A stretch of DNA of 64,000 nucleotides from [Phialemoniopsis] sp. UDSM-2020 (lineage: Eukaryota > Ascomycota > Sordariomycetes > Thyridiales > Thyridiaceae). The notes beneath the pieces are model-generated. The model was not told where the DNA came from and did no database searches. It saw nothing but the letters and a program-made list of their open reading frames with translations. Where the stretch lies: NCBI GenBank assembly GCA_018873225.1, contig JAEILZ010000003.1, positions 1,116,001-1,180,000 of the forward strand, given 5' to 3'. Position 1 is the stretch's first letter; the number at the start of each line of letters is the position of its first letter. Positions 10,362 through 22,563 of the stretch are shown in pieces. The translations under genes were made by a program, and so were the position numbers.

Positions 10362-12308
10362 ATGGACGAGTTGGAAAGTCCAATGTGGAGCGAGCATGAA
10401 GAGGGGGAAACGGAGGAGGAAGAGACTGAATATGATAGTGGCTGGCTGTCACCCAAAACGCTATCAATGACACTGACGACACCGGGCGATACCGAGGACG
10501 AACCTCATGATGGCCTTACGAATGCCATATCGGCGGAGAGAAGGTTCAGTCGCCCAAAGCCACGTTACCGCCTTGCGAGCCCTGGAGGCAGCCCTCGGCG
10601 TTCAGAGGGACACAGTGGGCTTGCATCGCCGACTAGGTCGGTGGCCAGTGAGCATTCGGGCGAGGAGTCGGAAGGAGAGGGTTCCGATATCAGTGGCGAG
10701 GTTTTGGCGGCCCCGTTATTCTCGGAGGAAGGCAAAGAATGGTTATCGAGGAGGGTGAATTGGTTCATGGACGAGTATCTGTCGACTTGCAGTGAAATAT
10801 TGGACGAGATCAGGGGTGATGACGGGCCGGACTTCGACAGAGTCAACGAGCTGCAGGTCATGCTCCGCGCTAAGATATTGAAATTGGAGCCCGATACCGA
10901 AGAAGCACGGCGAATAATACCCAAGACGAAGAGTGACTACATGCGTGAACGAATCGAACCCCGACGACGATCTGAAACCACCGACTTTGGAGGCCATCCC
11001 ACTCTAGATGCTCTAGTGGAAGAGCGCGACTATCTCAAGCGCGGCATAGATGACTGGGAGGGGAAGTATGGAGCATTGAAAGCAAAGAATAATTCCCTTC
11101 GAAGAAAAATGGAGAAGATGAAGGTGAGGTCTCAAGAAGGGAGTTCTGCGGACGAGAGAGAGGCGCACAACGACTTCATGGCGAAGGACCACCTCATCGA
11201 CCAGCTGCACAAGGAAATCGCCGCGAAGGAAGAGGTGATCCAAGATCTCAGGCTCCAAGCCCGGGAACAGCGGCAGCACCTCTATTCGGCGGCGGAAAAT
11301 TCCAAGGAGCTCAGCGCCCTCGCAGCGGACCTGGAACAGGAGACAAGGAAAAGCGCAAGTAACTCTGGCGTGAATGCCGGGCGGGACGAAGAGCGCAGAA
11401 ACCCATCCGATGCCCATCTTACTGGAGAAGACATCAATGCTGAAGATCAGGAAGAAGACGCTGCCAGGAAGGAGGAGCTCAGTAAGCTTAATGAACGAAT
11501 GAAGCAGCTCAGACGCGATATAGCGGAGAGGGATGCCGCGGCCAAAGATCCCCTGAGCCTGCACTTCGAGATTTTGAATCGTGAGACGGAGCTCACACTA
11601 GGACTCGAGAATTTACTTCCCAAGCGTTTGTCTCTTGAAGAGGAGATTGAACCCGCACAGTCCACTGAGGTTGGATCGACCCAGACCAACGATGCCGATA
11701 CACGGGGCGTAGCCAGTCATGATATCCTCGCTCCAACGAGAAACGAAGACGAGCTCGAGAAACTTGAACAAGACAATGAAGCCCTTAGGTTGGAGATTGA
11801 AAGACTTAATGACAAACTCGATGAGGCTCAATGGGAAGACAAGGGTCGAGAATCCGTCCCTGTATCACCACGGTTTGAGACGTTTGGGCAAAGCCTCGAA
11901 GACGATCTTTGGGAGGCCGAGCAGGAGTCCGCCCCCGGATTAACAGTCACGACAACGATTTCTAAGGGCGGATATGGGACCAAGCCTTTATTCACGTGGA
12001 TTCTTGGCTACCTACCACTTTTGTTCTTTGCAGTGTCGAACATTTTTGTCCACGTGGCGAACAAGAGAGAGCGAGATATTTGGCTGGCGGCAAACCGTTC
12101 CTCAACTCGGCCTTATCTGATCGACCTGCTGGAGAGAGGCCCACGGCCATGGTGGCTATGGTTTGGCATAGACGAGAGGCTCGTCTTTGAGCCCTGGATA
12201 GGAGTAGCGATGGAGTGGCTGCCCTTCCAACTCATCTTCCGGTCCGGAGTTGGGGCTCTGGCGGAGTCCATACACAGGTGGCATTATCCACGAGATCGGC
12301 TTTGGTAG
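10362..12308 (+). CDS. Coiled-coil membrane protein of unknown function
   Basis: One exon of 648 aa from the ATG at 10362 (MDELESPMWSEHEEGE). An upstream in-frame TTG at 10290 would add 24 codons, but the ATG is preferred. The N-terminus is acidic and disordered. Residues about 215-330 and 360-540 hold charged heptad-rich coiled coil (LDALVEERDYLKRGIDDWEG, EKLEQDNEALRLEIERLNDK). Near the C-terminus are a likely membrane helix (about 541-565, LFTWILGYLPLLFFAVSNIF) and a second hydrophobic stretch (about 610-634). The layout of coiled coils ending in a C-terminal membrane anchor is typical of tethers or nuclear/ER membrane proteins; the family was not recognised. It starts only 65 bp after the extended frame of the preceding coiled-coil gene, unusually close for this genome. 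Confidence 0.75.
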   Translation: MDELESPMWSEHEEGETEEEETEYDSGWLSPKTLSMTLTTPGDTEDEPHDGLTNAISAERRFSRPKPRYRLASPGGSPRRSEGHSGLASPTRSVASEHSGEESEGEGSDISGEVLAAPLFSEEGKEWLSRRVNWFMDEYLSTCSEILDEIRGDDGPDFDRVNELQVMLRAKILKLEPDTEEARRIIPKTKSDYMRERIEPRRRSETTDFGGHPTLDALVEERDYLKRGIDDWEGKYGALKAKNNSLRRKMEKMKVRSQEGSSADEREAHNDFMAKDHLIDQLHKEIAAKEEVIQDLRLQAREQRQHLYSAAENSKELSALAADLEQETRKSASNSGVNAGRDEERRNPSDAHLTGEDINAEDQEEDAARKEELSKLNERMKQLRRDIAERDAAAKDPLSLHFEILNRETELTLGLENLLPKRLSLEEEIEPAQSTEVGSTQTNDADTRGVASHDILAPTRNEDELEKLEQDNEALRLEIERLNDKLDEAQWEDKGRESVPVSPRFETFGQSLEDDLWEAEQESAPGLTVTTTISKGGYGTKPLFTWILGYLPLLFFAVSNIFVHVANKRERDIWLAANRSSTRPYLIDLLERGPRPWWLWFGIDERLVFEPWIGVAMEWLPFQLIFRSGVGALAESIHRWHYPRDRLW

Positions 12309-14670
12309 TTTTATTACCGGCAGAACATGAAATGAAATGCGTCTATGCTTTGATATTGGACTTTGTTTGATGATAGGAAGCTGTTGCCTTCATAGTCGCG
12401 AGTTATCAACTTAGTAATGTTGGACTTGTCAAGTTTAGTCTACACGTTTGGAACAGAGTTGACGCTCGTGAGGATGCTCTCAGTGATCAGAGCCAGATTG
12501 ATGAGCCCCTTTGATGTGAACTTAGCTTTTGCTATTATCCTCGTATCGAGGTCTCGGTGTCTTGATGCCTTCGTTGTGGAATTTGCCGACAGTGATGGCA
12601 GTGCAGAGAGCCGCGGAGGAGTTCGAGTTTCCACTCAGACCAACTCCTTGCATCGCGTCATTGACGCTTTACGATGGAGAAATGAAACTTGTTTGGACAG
12701 CATGGAGCTACCCACAATACTGTACGATTACGCCAGCGGGTAGGTATGCAGGTTTCTGACTCCTCTTTGCCTTTGGTACGTCAATATTGCCAAGTGGAAA
12801 GGTGCGTGTGCGGAGAGTTGTGCTCCTCCCGCCAAGAGGTTTACCGGATACATGAGGACCCAGCAACATTTGTAATAGCTTGGCTCATAATTATTAATGT
12901 AAGTCTTCAAGCAGAACAAAGATGCTCACCTGACGATACAAAGACCTGTCAACACAATCCAAGAGTGGTGTACGGCAACAGATCTTGGAGTTCTGCAAAG
13001 GATCTGGCGGATAAGACGGTCGGGTACAGTAGTCTGGAACGGACGGATCGACCAAAACCGGAGAGGTGTGGCTCAGGATTTTGACGATCGTTGTGCCACA
13101 GATGGTTATCGAAGTCGGCCAAGGACGGCTGTATAGGAAACAATTTCAAGTCTCTCAATAGAATACCTTTGGAATGGCCTTCTCGAAGGACAAGTCACGC
13201 ATGGCCCTCGCCTTACTGTGCTTCATGACAGTCGTCTCCTACCATCTACACGTTGACAAGAGACAAACATAAACATCTAGATCACTGCATTACATGGATC
13301 GCTTAGTTGCTAGTGTCCGGACTGTACCCCTGAATATCGGAAATGTTCACTCGGTCCCCTAGTCCTCCCAGACTGGATCCCAGGGTTGGATAACATAACA
13401 GTCTCCTGCATGCTGCATGCAGGTTTCTTGGACAAAGTGTGGCTCGCTCGTAGAGGGTACCCGTGGCATTAGGCCCATGCGATGGCTGGAACGGAAGAAC
13501 AGAACGGTTTAGGTTCCCGCCGTGTAAAACCGGTTGGCCGGCTCGTACACCATCTCCTGTTATCCAGGAACTGGTAAAGATGTACCCGCCCACAGCCACG
13601 ATGGATTAGATCGAATGAGGTCGGGCGCCGCTAGTGATGGTTAGTAGAGTGCTGCTAACGATGCACACACGACCAAAGCGGAAGAAGACAAAGGAGGGGG
13701 GGCGAGGCCAGGCGTATGAACCGTGACCGACCTAAAAAGTCACGCACGCTGAGGCAGGTGAAGGCATGTAAGACAAGATGAGGGCCGAGATGGAGGGGAC
13801 CTGGACTTTTAGAGAGGGAGGGGGTGGGTGGTCGGGGAAATCATCGCGAAGTGGGGAAATATGAGGAGTACATGTAGTGGTATTGTACAACTACCTAGTA
13901 ACTCTCAACTTGTACCTATCTCGGGCGAGGGAGGGAGGCCACCAAAGCAATGGCATGCGAGGAAACCCCGCATCATCGTCTCCGTCTCCTCTACGATAGG
14001 TACGTAGTAGTCGTATGGCCAGCAAGTAACCTTTTGGCCCCAGCCCAGCCCATCCACATCCACATCCTCCAACACTTGGGAACTGGTTCCCGCGACGCCG
14101 CAGGGCCAAGAAGGCCGGATCTTACAAAAATGGGCGTGGCTGTCCCCTACTCACATGGACACTTTCCTCGTTTGCCCTTTTCCTTCCTCTTCCCCAAAAC
14201 CTTCTATCTCTCTTCTCTCTTTTCGAGGTTGGTCTTTTTTTCCCTTTTGACAAAGAAGACGAAGAAAAGGGAAATTTCAGTCTGGTTGTTTGCATCTTCT
14301 CATTCTGTGAATCACGGCAGGACATCCGTGGACCTTGAATGACGGCATCTAACAGCCTGTCTCACTTACACCACTACTACTTGCTGCCCACCATCTGAAC
14401 CAGGCACTTTGCTTGTGACCGTGTCACATTCGCACTTGGAACCGGGGCGAGCTTCTTTCTCCAATAGTCCCCTCTATACTTGATCATTTTCTTCCATTTC
14501 ACTGTGTGCTTGGTTCTTCGAGGCAGATGTCGGCTTTCCTAAAGATAAGCCTCTTCTTACACCGCCCCAAGTAGTATCTCCTGCCATTCGTTTTCCGGCC
14601 TCGAACCGACCTCTCTCTCCACCTTTGGTGCCATCACCCCGCGAGACCAGCTCCTCCCGTAACCGCAAGC
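12309..14670. other. Intergenic region, 2.4 kb
   Basis: No gene could be supported. Short open frames lack codon bias and start context. The part from about 14150 to 14670 is strongly pyrimidine-rich (CTTTTCC, CTCTCTT runs) and probably forms the promoter and leader of the gene at 14671. No tRNA or transposon was seen. Confidence 0.5.
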
Positions 14671-15715
14671 ATGGCCGCGCATGACAGCAGCGCTCCCCGC
14701 TACATGCCTCCTCTCGAGGTTCTGAGCGCGGAGGATTTTGAGACAGCTTCCATTCGTTCCGCTGCTCCTTCTTATAGTAAGTCTACCAGCCGCGACAGCT
14801 CTTGGCGTCTTTCCTGAGAGACAGAGGGTGGCCACGTGCGCACCCAAGTTCCGCGCGGGTTCGGACGGGGCGCAGAGAAAGAGACACCAGCATTCCGAGA
14901 ACAGAGACCCTGACCCTGTCCTAGCCTCCGAAGCACCCTCCTACCACTCGACAGCCACCCACGGCGAGCCCATCCCGCCCTACTCCCCTCCCGCGGTCGA
15001 GGTATCCGGCTCCGCCACATCAACCTCCGTCTCCGCCTCCGCCTCCACGGGCACCGGCGCGCCCCGGCACCACTACTCTGCGCCGCCGACCCTACTGCCC
15101 CGCGCCGCCGCCGACCAGCAGCACCACCACCCGTCACGCGGCCTGCCGCCCATCCCGCCGCTGCAGCCGCGCCGGCCCTCGGACATGCCCAACCTCGGCG
15201 CCTTCCGCATCCCGTCGTGGTCGACCATGTCGTCGAACCCGACGGCGCGGCACTACCAGCGCGTCGCGCACCGGCGCGTCGCGGCGAGCCAGGCGAGCGG
15301 CCAGGCGGCGCACCTGCAGGGGATCCGGCGCATGGTGCTCGACCGCATCGACGAGGACGAGCGCAACCGCTTCCGCCCGCTCGAGGACCCGTACCTCGTC
15401 GGCGAGGAGGCGGCGCGGCGCGCGCGCCAGGAGCGCCTGGCCCGCGAGAACGGCGACGACGTGCTCGTCATGGAGGACCGGTGCTGGGACGGGTTCCTGG
15501 GTGAGTCTTCTTCCCCTTTCCCTATGTTTGCTCTGTCGTGTCTTTTGGATGGGGTTGGGAGCTGACTTCTCCTCGTGGTAGCTGAGCTCCGCGGCTGGGA
15601 AGAACGTGAGAGGAACGGCAAGCAGTTCCGTCGCGAGATGGAGAGCTTGATGTCCTCCTCGTCCTCGTCCTCTTCGCGCGGTGGCCGATTTGCGAGACGC
15701 TTCGGCTTCCGCTGA
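14671..15715 (+). CDS. Conserved-type hypothetical fungal protein, 271 aa
   Basis: Three exons, 14671-14776, 14925-15500 and 15582-15715, join in phase. Intron 1 (148 nt) has GTAAGT, a CTGAC branch at 14910 and a CTAG acceptor. Intron 2 (81 nt) has GTGAGT, CTGAC at 15562 and GGTAG. The product starts MAAHDSSAPRYMPPLEVLSA, followed by a Ser/Pro/Tyr-rich disordered section (EAPSYHST, PPYSPPA). It then has a helical Arg/Glu-rich part (about 175-245, RRMVLDRIDEDERNRFRPLE) containing a WDGF motif, and ends in a Ser run and a basic tail (RFARRFGFR). Exon 2 is very GC-rich, above its neighbours. The overall plan resembles uncharacterised proteins found widely in Pezizomycotina. No catalytic motif was seen; function unknown. 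Confidence 0.8.
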
Positions 15716-16351
15716 GCGTCTGGCCCCCTTCAACTGACAACATTTGTCGTTTTCAGAAGAGCAATCTCTTCTCCCTCTTTCCTTTGGTATGGGTACGGTT
15801 CTCAGCATCAGATGCATCGGGGCATTAGCTCTCCCATCCGGCGTTATTTGATTTCATGTGCTTTGCTTTTCGTGCAAAAGGGTCCGGACCTGGTTCATCT
15901 TTGAAAGGCACCAGCGGAAGACTGGTGGGCCTTGAAAGATATGACAGAATGAAGCCTATGACGCAGTTATGGTTATGTGGATATATGTCTGCACTTCTCG
16001 ACACTCGTTTTGAACAATCTAGGGTCTGGTAGAGGTTCAATAAAGTATGCTCAAAGCTCCAACTAGACAAGTCGCCTTGCTCGTGTCTCGTCTCCAGGTC
16101 GCGATAAAGCGTAAATATCGTGACGGAGAAGCTCGTCGTTGCACCTGTGCATCATATAACATGCCGATGTAAATAGGTTGTCGCATTGGAAATCTTTCCT
16201 GAGCTACCTAGATGAACAAAAAATGACTTTGACCCTTTCCCTAACGCCTGGTAAATGCTGGTCTAGTTCGTGCCTTTCCTGCATCCAATGATACTACTGA
16301 CATGTTTTGATACAGTGATGGATATGCATCCTTTCGGTATTGACTGTGTGC
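15716..16351. other. Convergent 3' region
   Basis: 636 bp between the stop of the hypothetical gene at 14671 and the stop of VMA3 on the other strand. It holds the 3' UTRs of both; no further gene is supported. Confidence 0.5.
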
Positions 16352-17173
16352 TTAAGCCTTGCTCTTGGTGTTGAGGATAAGGGCCACGATGAGTCTAACA
16401 TACGGTTGTCAGTATAATTTGCTAGTTGTGTAGGTGAAAAGTTGGCTTGCGCAGGAGACTCACCCGTAAAGACCGAGGACTTCGCCGAAAATGAGAATGA
16501 GAACCATGCCCACAAAGATTCTCGATTGTTCCATGTAGGCACGAACACCCTTGTCTCCGACAATGCCGATGCAGTAACCGGCTGCCATGCCGGTCAAACC
16601 TACAGAAAGTCCGCAGGCGAGGTGAAGGAAGCCGCTGGTAACCCCCAAATTAGCTCTCGCAGCACGAGTATGAGCCTGCAAGCACAGTCATGCACGCACC
16701 TGAACAAGCTGTAGTTTGCACCCGGGTTCAAGTCCTGAGCGATCAGGACACTGACCACGAGAGCATAGACTGCAATGATACCGGACATGACGATGGGGAT
16801 CAAGCTCTGCAGAACCGTATTGTTAGCCCCGAAGTAGAGGCAAGTCATCGCCAAGGGGTTTGCATACCTTCATGATGAGGTCAGGTCGGAAGGTTGCAAC
16901 ACCCGCAATACCGATGCCAGCTTTCGCGGTGCCGTAGGCAGCACCTATGCCTGTTGACGGGAGGCCGCAGGTCAGTATCAGATCGCATATTGAGGTTTCG
17001 ATGGCATTATAGGGGTGTCCGTACATCCAAAGACCATGGCGGCGGCGATACCGGCCTGTTGCATTATGTATGTGGTTAGTTTTGGTTGCGCAACTGGAAG
17101 AAGCGGGCGGAAGGCAGCGACTTACCATGCCCAGGAAGGGCGCGAACTTGGGAGCCAGTTCGGAGTCGGCCAT
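16352..17173 (-). CDS. VMA3: V-ATPase proteolipid subunit c (16 kDa)
   Basis: Six exons on the minus strand: 17126-17173, 17025-17055, 16868-16950, 16700-16806, 16464-16634 and 16352-16394. All junctions are in phase and give exactly 160 aa, against about 161 in Neurospora VMA-3. Introns are 61-74 nt. The protein has four transmembrane helices; the essential proton-carrying Glu is residue 141 in helix 4 ([13 protein letters not shown]), and the Gly-rich helix 1 ([13 protein letters not shown]) packs the c-ring. It forms the rotor ring of the vacuolar H+-ATPase V0 sector and acidifies vacuole, Golgi and endosomes. The N-terminus [16 protein letters not shown] is characteristic. Longer open frames across the locus are read-through of introns. 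The VMA11 (c') paralogue is excluded by the short N-terminus; identification is firm. Confidence 0.95.
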
Positions 17174-18506
17174 CTTGATGAGTTGCTCCAAATGTCGATG
17201 CACGCCGGGTACTGGAAGCTCAATAGCAGTAGCAACAGCAGGGTGCGTTGCCAAGCGGTGCTTGTTTGAGATCGAGTGGTGGTGACCGTGGTGGTGAGGG
17301 TTGATGGAGCTTTAGAGCTTCGAGCCACGCCTACAGAGAGCGCGAGTGACGACGAAAGCTCGCCAGTAAGTGGTCTTGGATGGGTCGGTCCACGTGATTT
17401 GAACGTTGGGTCGGCCTGGGTCGGTCGGTGGACGACAAGAGTCCTGTTTGGGCTAAAACAGGTTCCGCGCTGATATCAGTACTTTACTCGGCAGGGGTGA
17501 GAGATAGCGCGGCATATGCAGGGAGATCACTCTGCATTTCAAGCAGCTAGTCGGCTCAACAGTGAATTGGCGACTCTTGTGAATCAGAGTATTCTACATA
17601 GACATACAGAGACTGCATCAGGATCAACTGCATCTCGTTCAGGACATTGTTACTGTCGAGATGGGGACAGTTTTTGACAGCAGGCGGAATGCACCCTTAT
17701 CTGGCTGGGGGAGGTGGCATATTTGGATGTACCTTGAAGGATGGCGCTACTTGGATGCTACGTGGAAACAGGGAACGAGGGAAAATTGCAGCACTACGGT
17801 TTTGATGCGGGCGGGATTTTGGGCCTGCTAGTTAATCGCCGGATTGAGTTTTTAGTGGTCCAAATCGCGAACGAACGCTCCATCTCTAACTACTGTGCGC
17901 CTGGTGAAGTGCGTGCGTTCAGGTTGCGTGTGTGTGCAGGTGGACGACCACAATCCCGAAAGCACCTAATCAGCCTTTCTGTCCATCTTTCCCAACGTCG
18001 CCAGTCGACATCGCCGACGAAGACCAACACTCTCCGGCCCGCCTTCATTTCTTGCTCATGTCGTGAGTCCCTCTGCGCTCTCGACAGCACCAACACTCCC
18101 TTTTTTTTTTTTTTGCTGCAACTTTCCGGCCACCCCGGCTCCCTGAACGGCCCCAGCCGCTGCACCTGCTAGCAACGTCACAAGGGAACCCGGAAAGGAG
18201 GCAGCGGGCGGTGCAGGTTTGTCCAACACACGGCCTCCGAACCCATCAACACTCACGTCTCTCCCTCACAACCAAGCGTCGATGACTCTGGAAGCAGCCC
18301 TCGCTGCTCGATGACAATCGCCGCCTACTAGAGATCCCGGTTTCTACTATCTCGAGTTGGCGGCCGTTAGGAGGCCTCGCACCGGTGAGTCCTACCTTTT
18401 CCCCTAGTCCCGCTCCAGTCCTGCCTCGCCGACAAAGGACGAATCGACGCCCTGAGAGCGAGCACCCGTCACTAACTCCGCTTGCCTTGGCCAGCAGAAG
18501 TGAAAA
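17174..18506. promoter_or_regulatory. Divergent promoter region of VMA3 and the Rho GEF gene
   Basis: 1.33 kb between two divergent start codons. It contains a run of 14 T at 18101-18114, a pyrimidine-rich section, and, on the GEF side, a leader with an intron at 18385-18497. No other gene is supported. Confidence 0.55.
18385..18497 (+). other. Probable 5'-UTR intron of the Rho GEF gene
   Basis: GTGAGT donor at 18385, CTAAC branch at 18472 and CAG acceptor at 18497 (or CCAG at 18494), ending 9 nt before the start codon. All three signals match the coding introns of this window. Confidence 0.65.
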
Positions 18507-21500
18507 ATGGCCGACTACCAGTCCGTGCCTGAGCGGCGTCCCGTGCCGCGGCCTCAGGAGTACGGCCACGACTACCAGCGGGATGCGGCTTTCTCCAACA
18601 TATTCGGCGCCGCCCCCCCTCCCGGGCGATCGCAGACCATGACAGACTCTGTTGCTCCTCCAGACTTGATGCAGCAGCAGCAACAACGAGACCCACGCGG
18701 CTACCCGCGCGGTGACCCTCGCGGAGATCCCAGGGGAGATCCTCGTGGAGACCCTCGCGGCGGATATCCTCGAGAGCAGGGCATGCCGTCCGGTATGCAG
18801 GGGATGCAACGGCAGCCACCTCCTCGACCCCGACCGAATGGCTACAATGGCGAACCGCCACCGTCTCCTAGGACGAGAACGATGGATAGCAGCAGCATGG
18901 CTAGCATGGGTGGTGGTGGTGGTGGTGGTGGCTACTACCCGAGTCAACGGACTGTATCAGCGGGACAGCAGGTCCCTTCGCCCCAAGCACAATATCTACA
19001 ACAGCAACAGCAGATGCGACGATATCCCGGCCAGCAAGCTCCTCCCCGGCTCGATTCGAGAGGCCCTCCGCCCCAAGGCGGTTATACCAACATGAGGACG
19101 CCAGCGCAAAGATTTTACAACGGCCCGCCGCAGGCCTCCATGAACTCCGATCCTTACCGATCACAATCGCTTGCCAGCGTCCCGCGCCAGCAGATGTACC
19201 ACCCTCCTCCGAACACGTACCAGCAGTCTCCTGCCAATGCCTTTCGTCATGCGCAGTATAATCCCCACCAAGCCAGGACTACAGCTCAAGGCAGGGTTGT
19301 CCCCGACAGGCATGACGACAGGACCATGTCCTTAAGCGGAACGTACGGGTCTCATGATCGTGACTCCCATCAGACGATGAGTGGGCGCGTCATCCCCAAC
19401 CGGAGAATACCAGGAGCAGGGACAGCCCCTGACCTGCCCAACACAAACGGCTACAACGGCGCCCAGAATTTCAATGCCACTCCTGGATCACAGACGAGGA
19501 CTATGAGCATCTCGTCCTCACACAGCGGCAACAACGACCACCAACGGACCATGTCGATGGCGTCCACCGTTGCCCCTTCAGTTGCCCCTAGTGAAAGGAC
19601 TGATACGCAGACATTGGTGCACCGGCCCTCCGTCAGCACCAAGTCCATTGACGGCGACCGACCACCGACGGCCAAAATTCGCCCTCCCCTGGTTTATCCG
19701 GCCCTTCTTTCTCGCGTCGCCGAGGTATTTCAGCAAAAGATCGTCACTGGCGAACGAACCAAGAACGAGCTCACCTACAAGAATGCCTTTAGCGGTGCGG
19801 AGGCGGTGGACGTGCTTTCGTATATCATTCGAACTACTGACAGGAACCTTGCCCTCCTTCTCGGCCGAGCCCTCGACGCTCAAAAATTCTTTCACGATGT
19901 CACCTATGAGCATCGTTTGCGGGACTCGACATCAGAGATGTACCAATTCAAGGAGAATTTGACGGAGGAGGCATCGCCGGAAGACAAAAACCCTGTCAAC
20001 GGAGTATTCGTACTACTGTCAGAGTGCTACTCGCCCACCTGCACCCGTGACCAGCTCTGTTATTCCATTGCGTGCCCACGCCGCTTGGAGCAGGTATCAC
20101 GACTGAATCTTAAGATGGGTCCCGGTCTGAAGGGCAACGAAGGACCTGCGGTCAACGATGACGATGCCGACCAGACAGACGAGCAGAAGCTTTGGATCAA
20201 CTCAGTACCAAAGGAGATTGCAGACAGCGTGGGAGACAAAGAAAAGAAGAGGCAGGAGGTTCTTTCAGAGATCTGCTACACCGAGAGAGATTTCGTCAAG
20301 GATCTGGAGTACCTACGCGACTTCTGGATCATCCCCTTGCGATCGAAGGCCTCGCCCATTCCGCCGAATCGCAAGGACAGGGTTGTGCGCAACATCTTCA
20401 GCAACATTGTCGATCATCCGGCGCTCCACACTGTCAGCTCTCGGTTTGCTAAGGCATTGACCGAGCGGCAGCAAAAGAACCCAGTCGTGCGCAACATCGG
20501 TGACATCTTCCTCGAGTTCGTGCCTCAATTTGAGCCCTTCATCATGTACGGTTCAAAGCAGCTCGAAGCTAAATACGAATTTGAGAATGAGCGCTCCATC
20601 AACCCGACATTTGGCAGATTTGTCGACGAGATTGAGCGTCGCAAGGAGTCTCGCAAGCTGGAACTCAACGGTTATCTGACCAAGCCTACTACCAGATTGG
20701 CTCGGTACCCTCTTTTGCTTGAAAACGTGCTCAAGTACACCGAGGCGGAGAATCCGGACCGGGAAGATATTCCCAAGGTTCTCGTAATGATTCGTGATCT
20801 TCTCGGCAGGGTCAACGCCGAGTCTGGAAAGGCGGAGAACCGCTTCAACCTGCGCAAGCTCCACGACCAGCTGGAGTTCAGGCCCAACGAGCGAGTCGAC
20901 TTGAGGTTGCTTGACGATGGCCGAGAGCTGATCTTCAAGAACCAGTTCAAGAAGACGGCTACCGATCCTCCTGATATCATTGCATATCTGTTGGACCATG
21001 CGGTCCTCTTGGTTCGGACCAAGCAGGTGGGCAAGCTCGAGCGCCAAAAAGCCTACAGACGGGTATGTGCTGATACAATTCTTGAATACTTACGATTTTA
21101 CTGACATTACATTCTAGCCTATTCCACTTGAGCTGCTCTCCATTAAGGAAATGGACGAAGTCATCCCTCAGCAAGGTTCTGTGAAGCGTTCCTCTTCGAG
21201 CTTGCTTCCAGCTCTAAGGAACACCAACAGCGACGCCAAGAAGGATAACGGTTGGCCCATTACCTTGAGGCATTTGGGCAAGGCTGGCTACGAGCTGACT
21301 ATTTATGCTTCCAACCAAGCCGCCAGGCAAAAATGGCTTGAGCACGTCGACACACAACAGCAGAAACTGAGAGCTCGCGCTGACTTCCTCAACACGGTTG
21401 TGATCTCGTCCAACTTCTTCACGGCTGTCAACAAGGTCAACTGTGTTGCTCCTTTCGGTGAGTTTAAATCATGCATGTGTTCTGCATAGGGATTGACTGC

Positions 21501-22563
21501 TAACACCCGATAGACGGCGGCCGCAAGCTGATCTATGGAACGGACAACGGTATATATGTCTCTGACAGGAAGAGCCGTCTCGACCAGGTTCCTAAGCGCG
21601 TCATTGAAGCGCAGACTGTCACTCAGATTGATGTTCTAGAGGAGTATCAGCTACTGTTGATACTATCGAACAGGACGCTCATGTCGTACCCATTATCGGC
21701 CCTGGACCCCAATGAGCCGCAGCTGTCGAAGCGCGGCAAGAAGATTCAAGGCCACTGCAATTTCTTCAAGACCGGTATTTGTCTCGGAAGGCACCTTGTA
21801 TGCTGTATCAAGTCGTCCGCGCTTTCGACAACCATCAAGGTGTACGAGCCCAACGACGCCATGTCCAAGGCCAAGAAGCAGAAGGGCTTCGGCAAGATGT
21901 TCAATGCGGGGCAGGACGAGCTCAAGCCGTTCAAGGAGTTCTACATCCCCACGGAATCCTCTTCGGTGCATTTCCTCAAGTCCAAGTTGTGCGTTGCTTG
22001 TGCTCGGGGCTTCGAGGTCGTATCATTGGAGACATTGGAGACGCAGTCACTGCTGGATCAAGCCGATACATCGCTCGACTTCGTCGCTCGGAAGGAAAGC
22101 GTCAAGCCCATCCACATCGAGCGTCTCAATGGAGAGTTCTTGCTCAACTACTCCGAGTTCTCGTTCTTCGTCAACCGCAACGGTTGGCGGGCTCGGCCCG
22201 AGTGGAGGATCGACTGGGAGGGAGCACCGCAGAACTTTGCGCTGTCCTACCCCTGGATTTTGGCCTTCGAACCCAACTTCATTGAGCTGCGCAACATTGA
22301 GTCGGGCGCTATTCACATTGTGCCTCACAAGAACATTCGCATGCTACACAGCAGTACTCACGAGGTATGTGTTTTCGGGTTTGCTTTTAATACGAATGGA
22401 CTGACTGACATGAAACTAGATTATTTTCGTCTATGAGGATGAGCGTGGCGAGGACGTTGTCGAGGCTCTTGATTTCTGGAAAGCGCAGCGTGCATCCATG
22501 ATCGGTTCTCCCGAGAAACCAGGCGCCTCGGGGTTGACAGCAGGGCATAGCCGGGTTCAATGA
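18507..22563 (+). CDS. ROM2: Rho1 guanine nucleotide exchange factor (Rom2 type)
   Basis: Exons 18507-21062, 21118-21457, 21514-22364 and 22420-22563 encode 1296 aa; introns are 55-56 nt with GTATGT or GTGAGT donors and CTRAC branches. In order there are a long disordered Pro/Gln/Arg-rich N-terminus with RGDP and poly-Gly repeats (1-390), a DEP domain (about 400-485, NELTYKNAFSGAEAVDVLSY), a DH/RhoGEF domain (about 580-775, KRQEVLSEICYTERDFVKDL), a PH domain (about 810-950) and a C-terminal CNH/citron domain (about 955-1265, starting NKVNCVAPFDGGRKLIYG). DEP-DH-PH-CNH is the plan of fungal Rom1/2 and Rgf proteins, which load GTP onto Rho1 at the plasma membrane to drive glucan synthesis and the cell-wall-integrity MAP kinase pathway. 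Which paralogue it is cannot be decided here. Confidence 0.93.
18708..18755 (+). repeat. Four 12-bp coding repeats (Arg-Gly-Asp-Pro)
   Basis: Four in-frame RGDP units of 12 bp lie in the disordered N-terminus of the Rho GEF, followed at about 18909-18931 by a GGT run coding a Gly tract. Synonymous differences between units show they are not a fresh slippage product. Confidence 0.85.

Noticed and set aside
15134..15817. Long minus-strand frame of 227 codons
   Set aside because: Antisense shadow of the very GC-rich exon 2 of the gene at 14671 and it crosses its introns.
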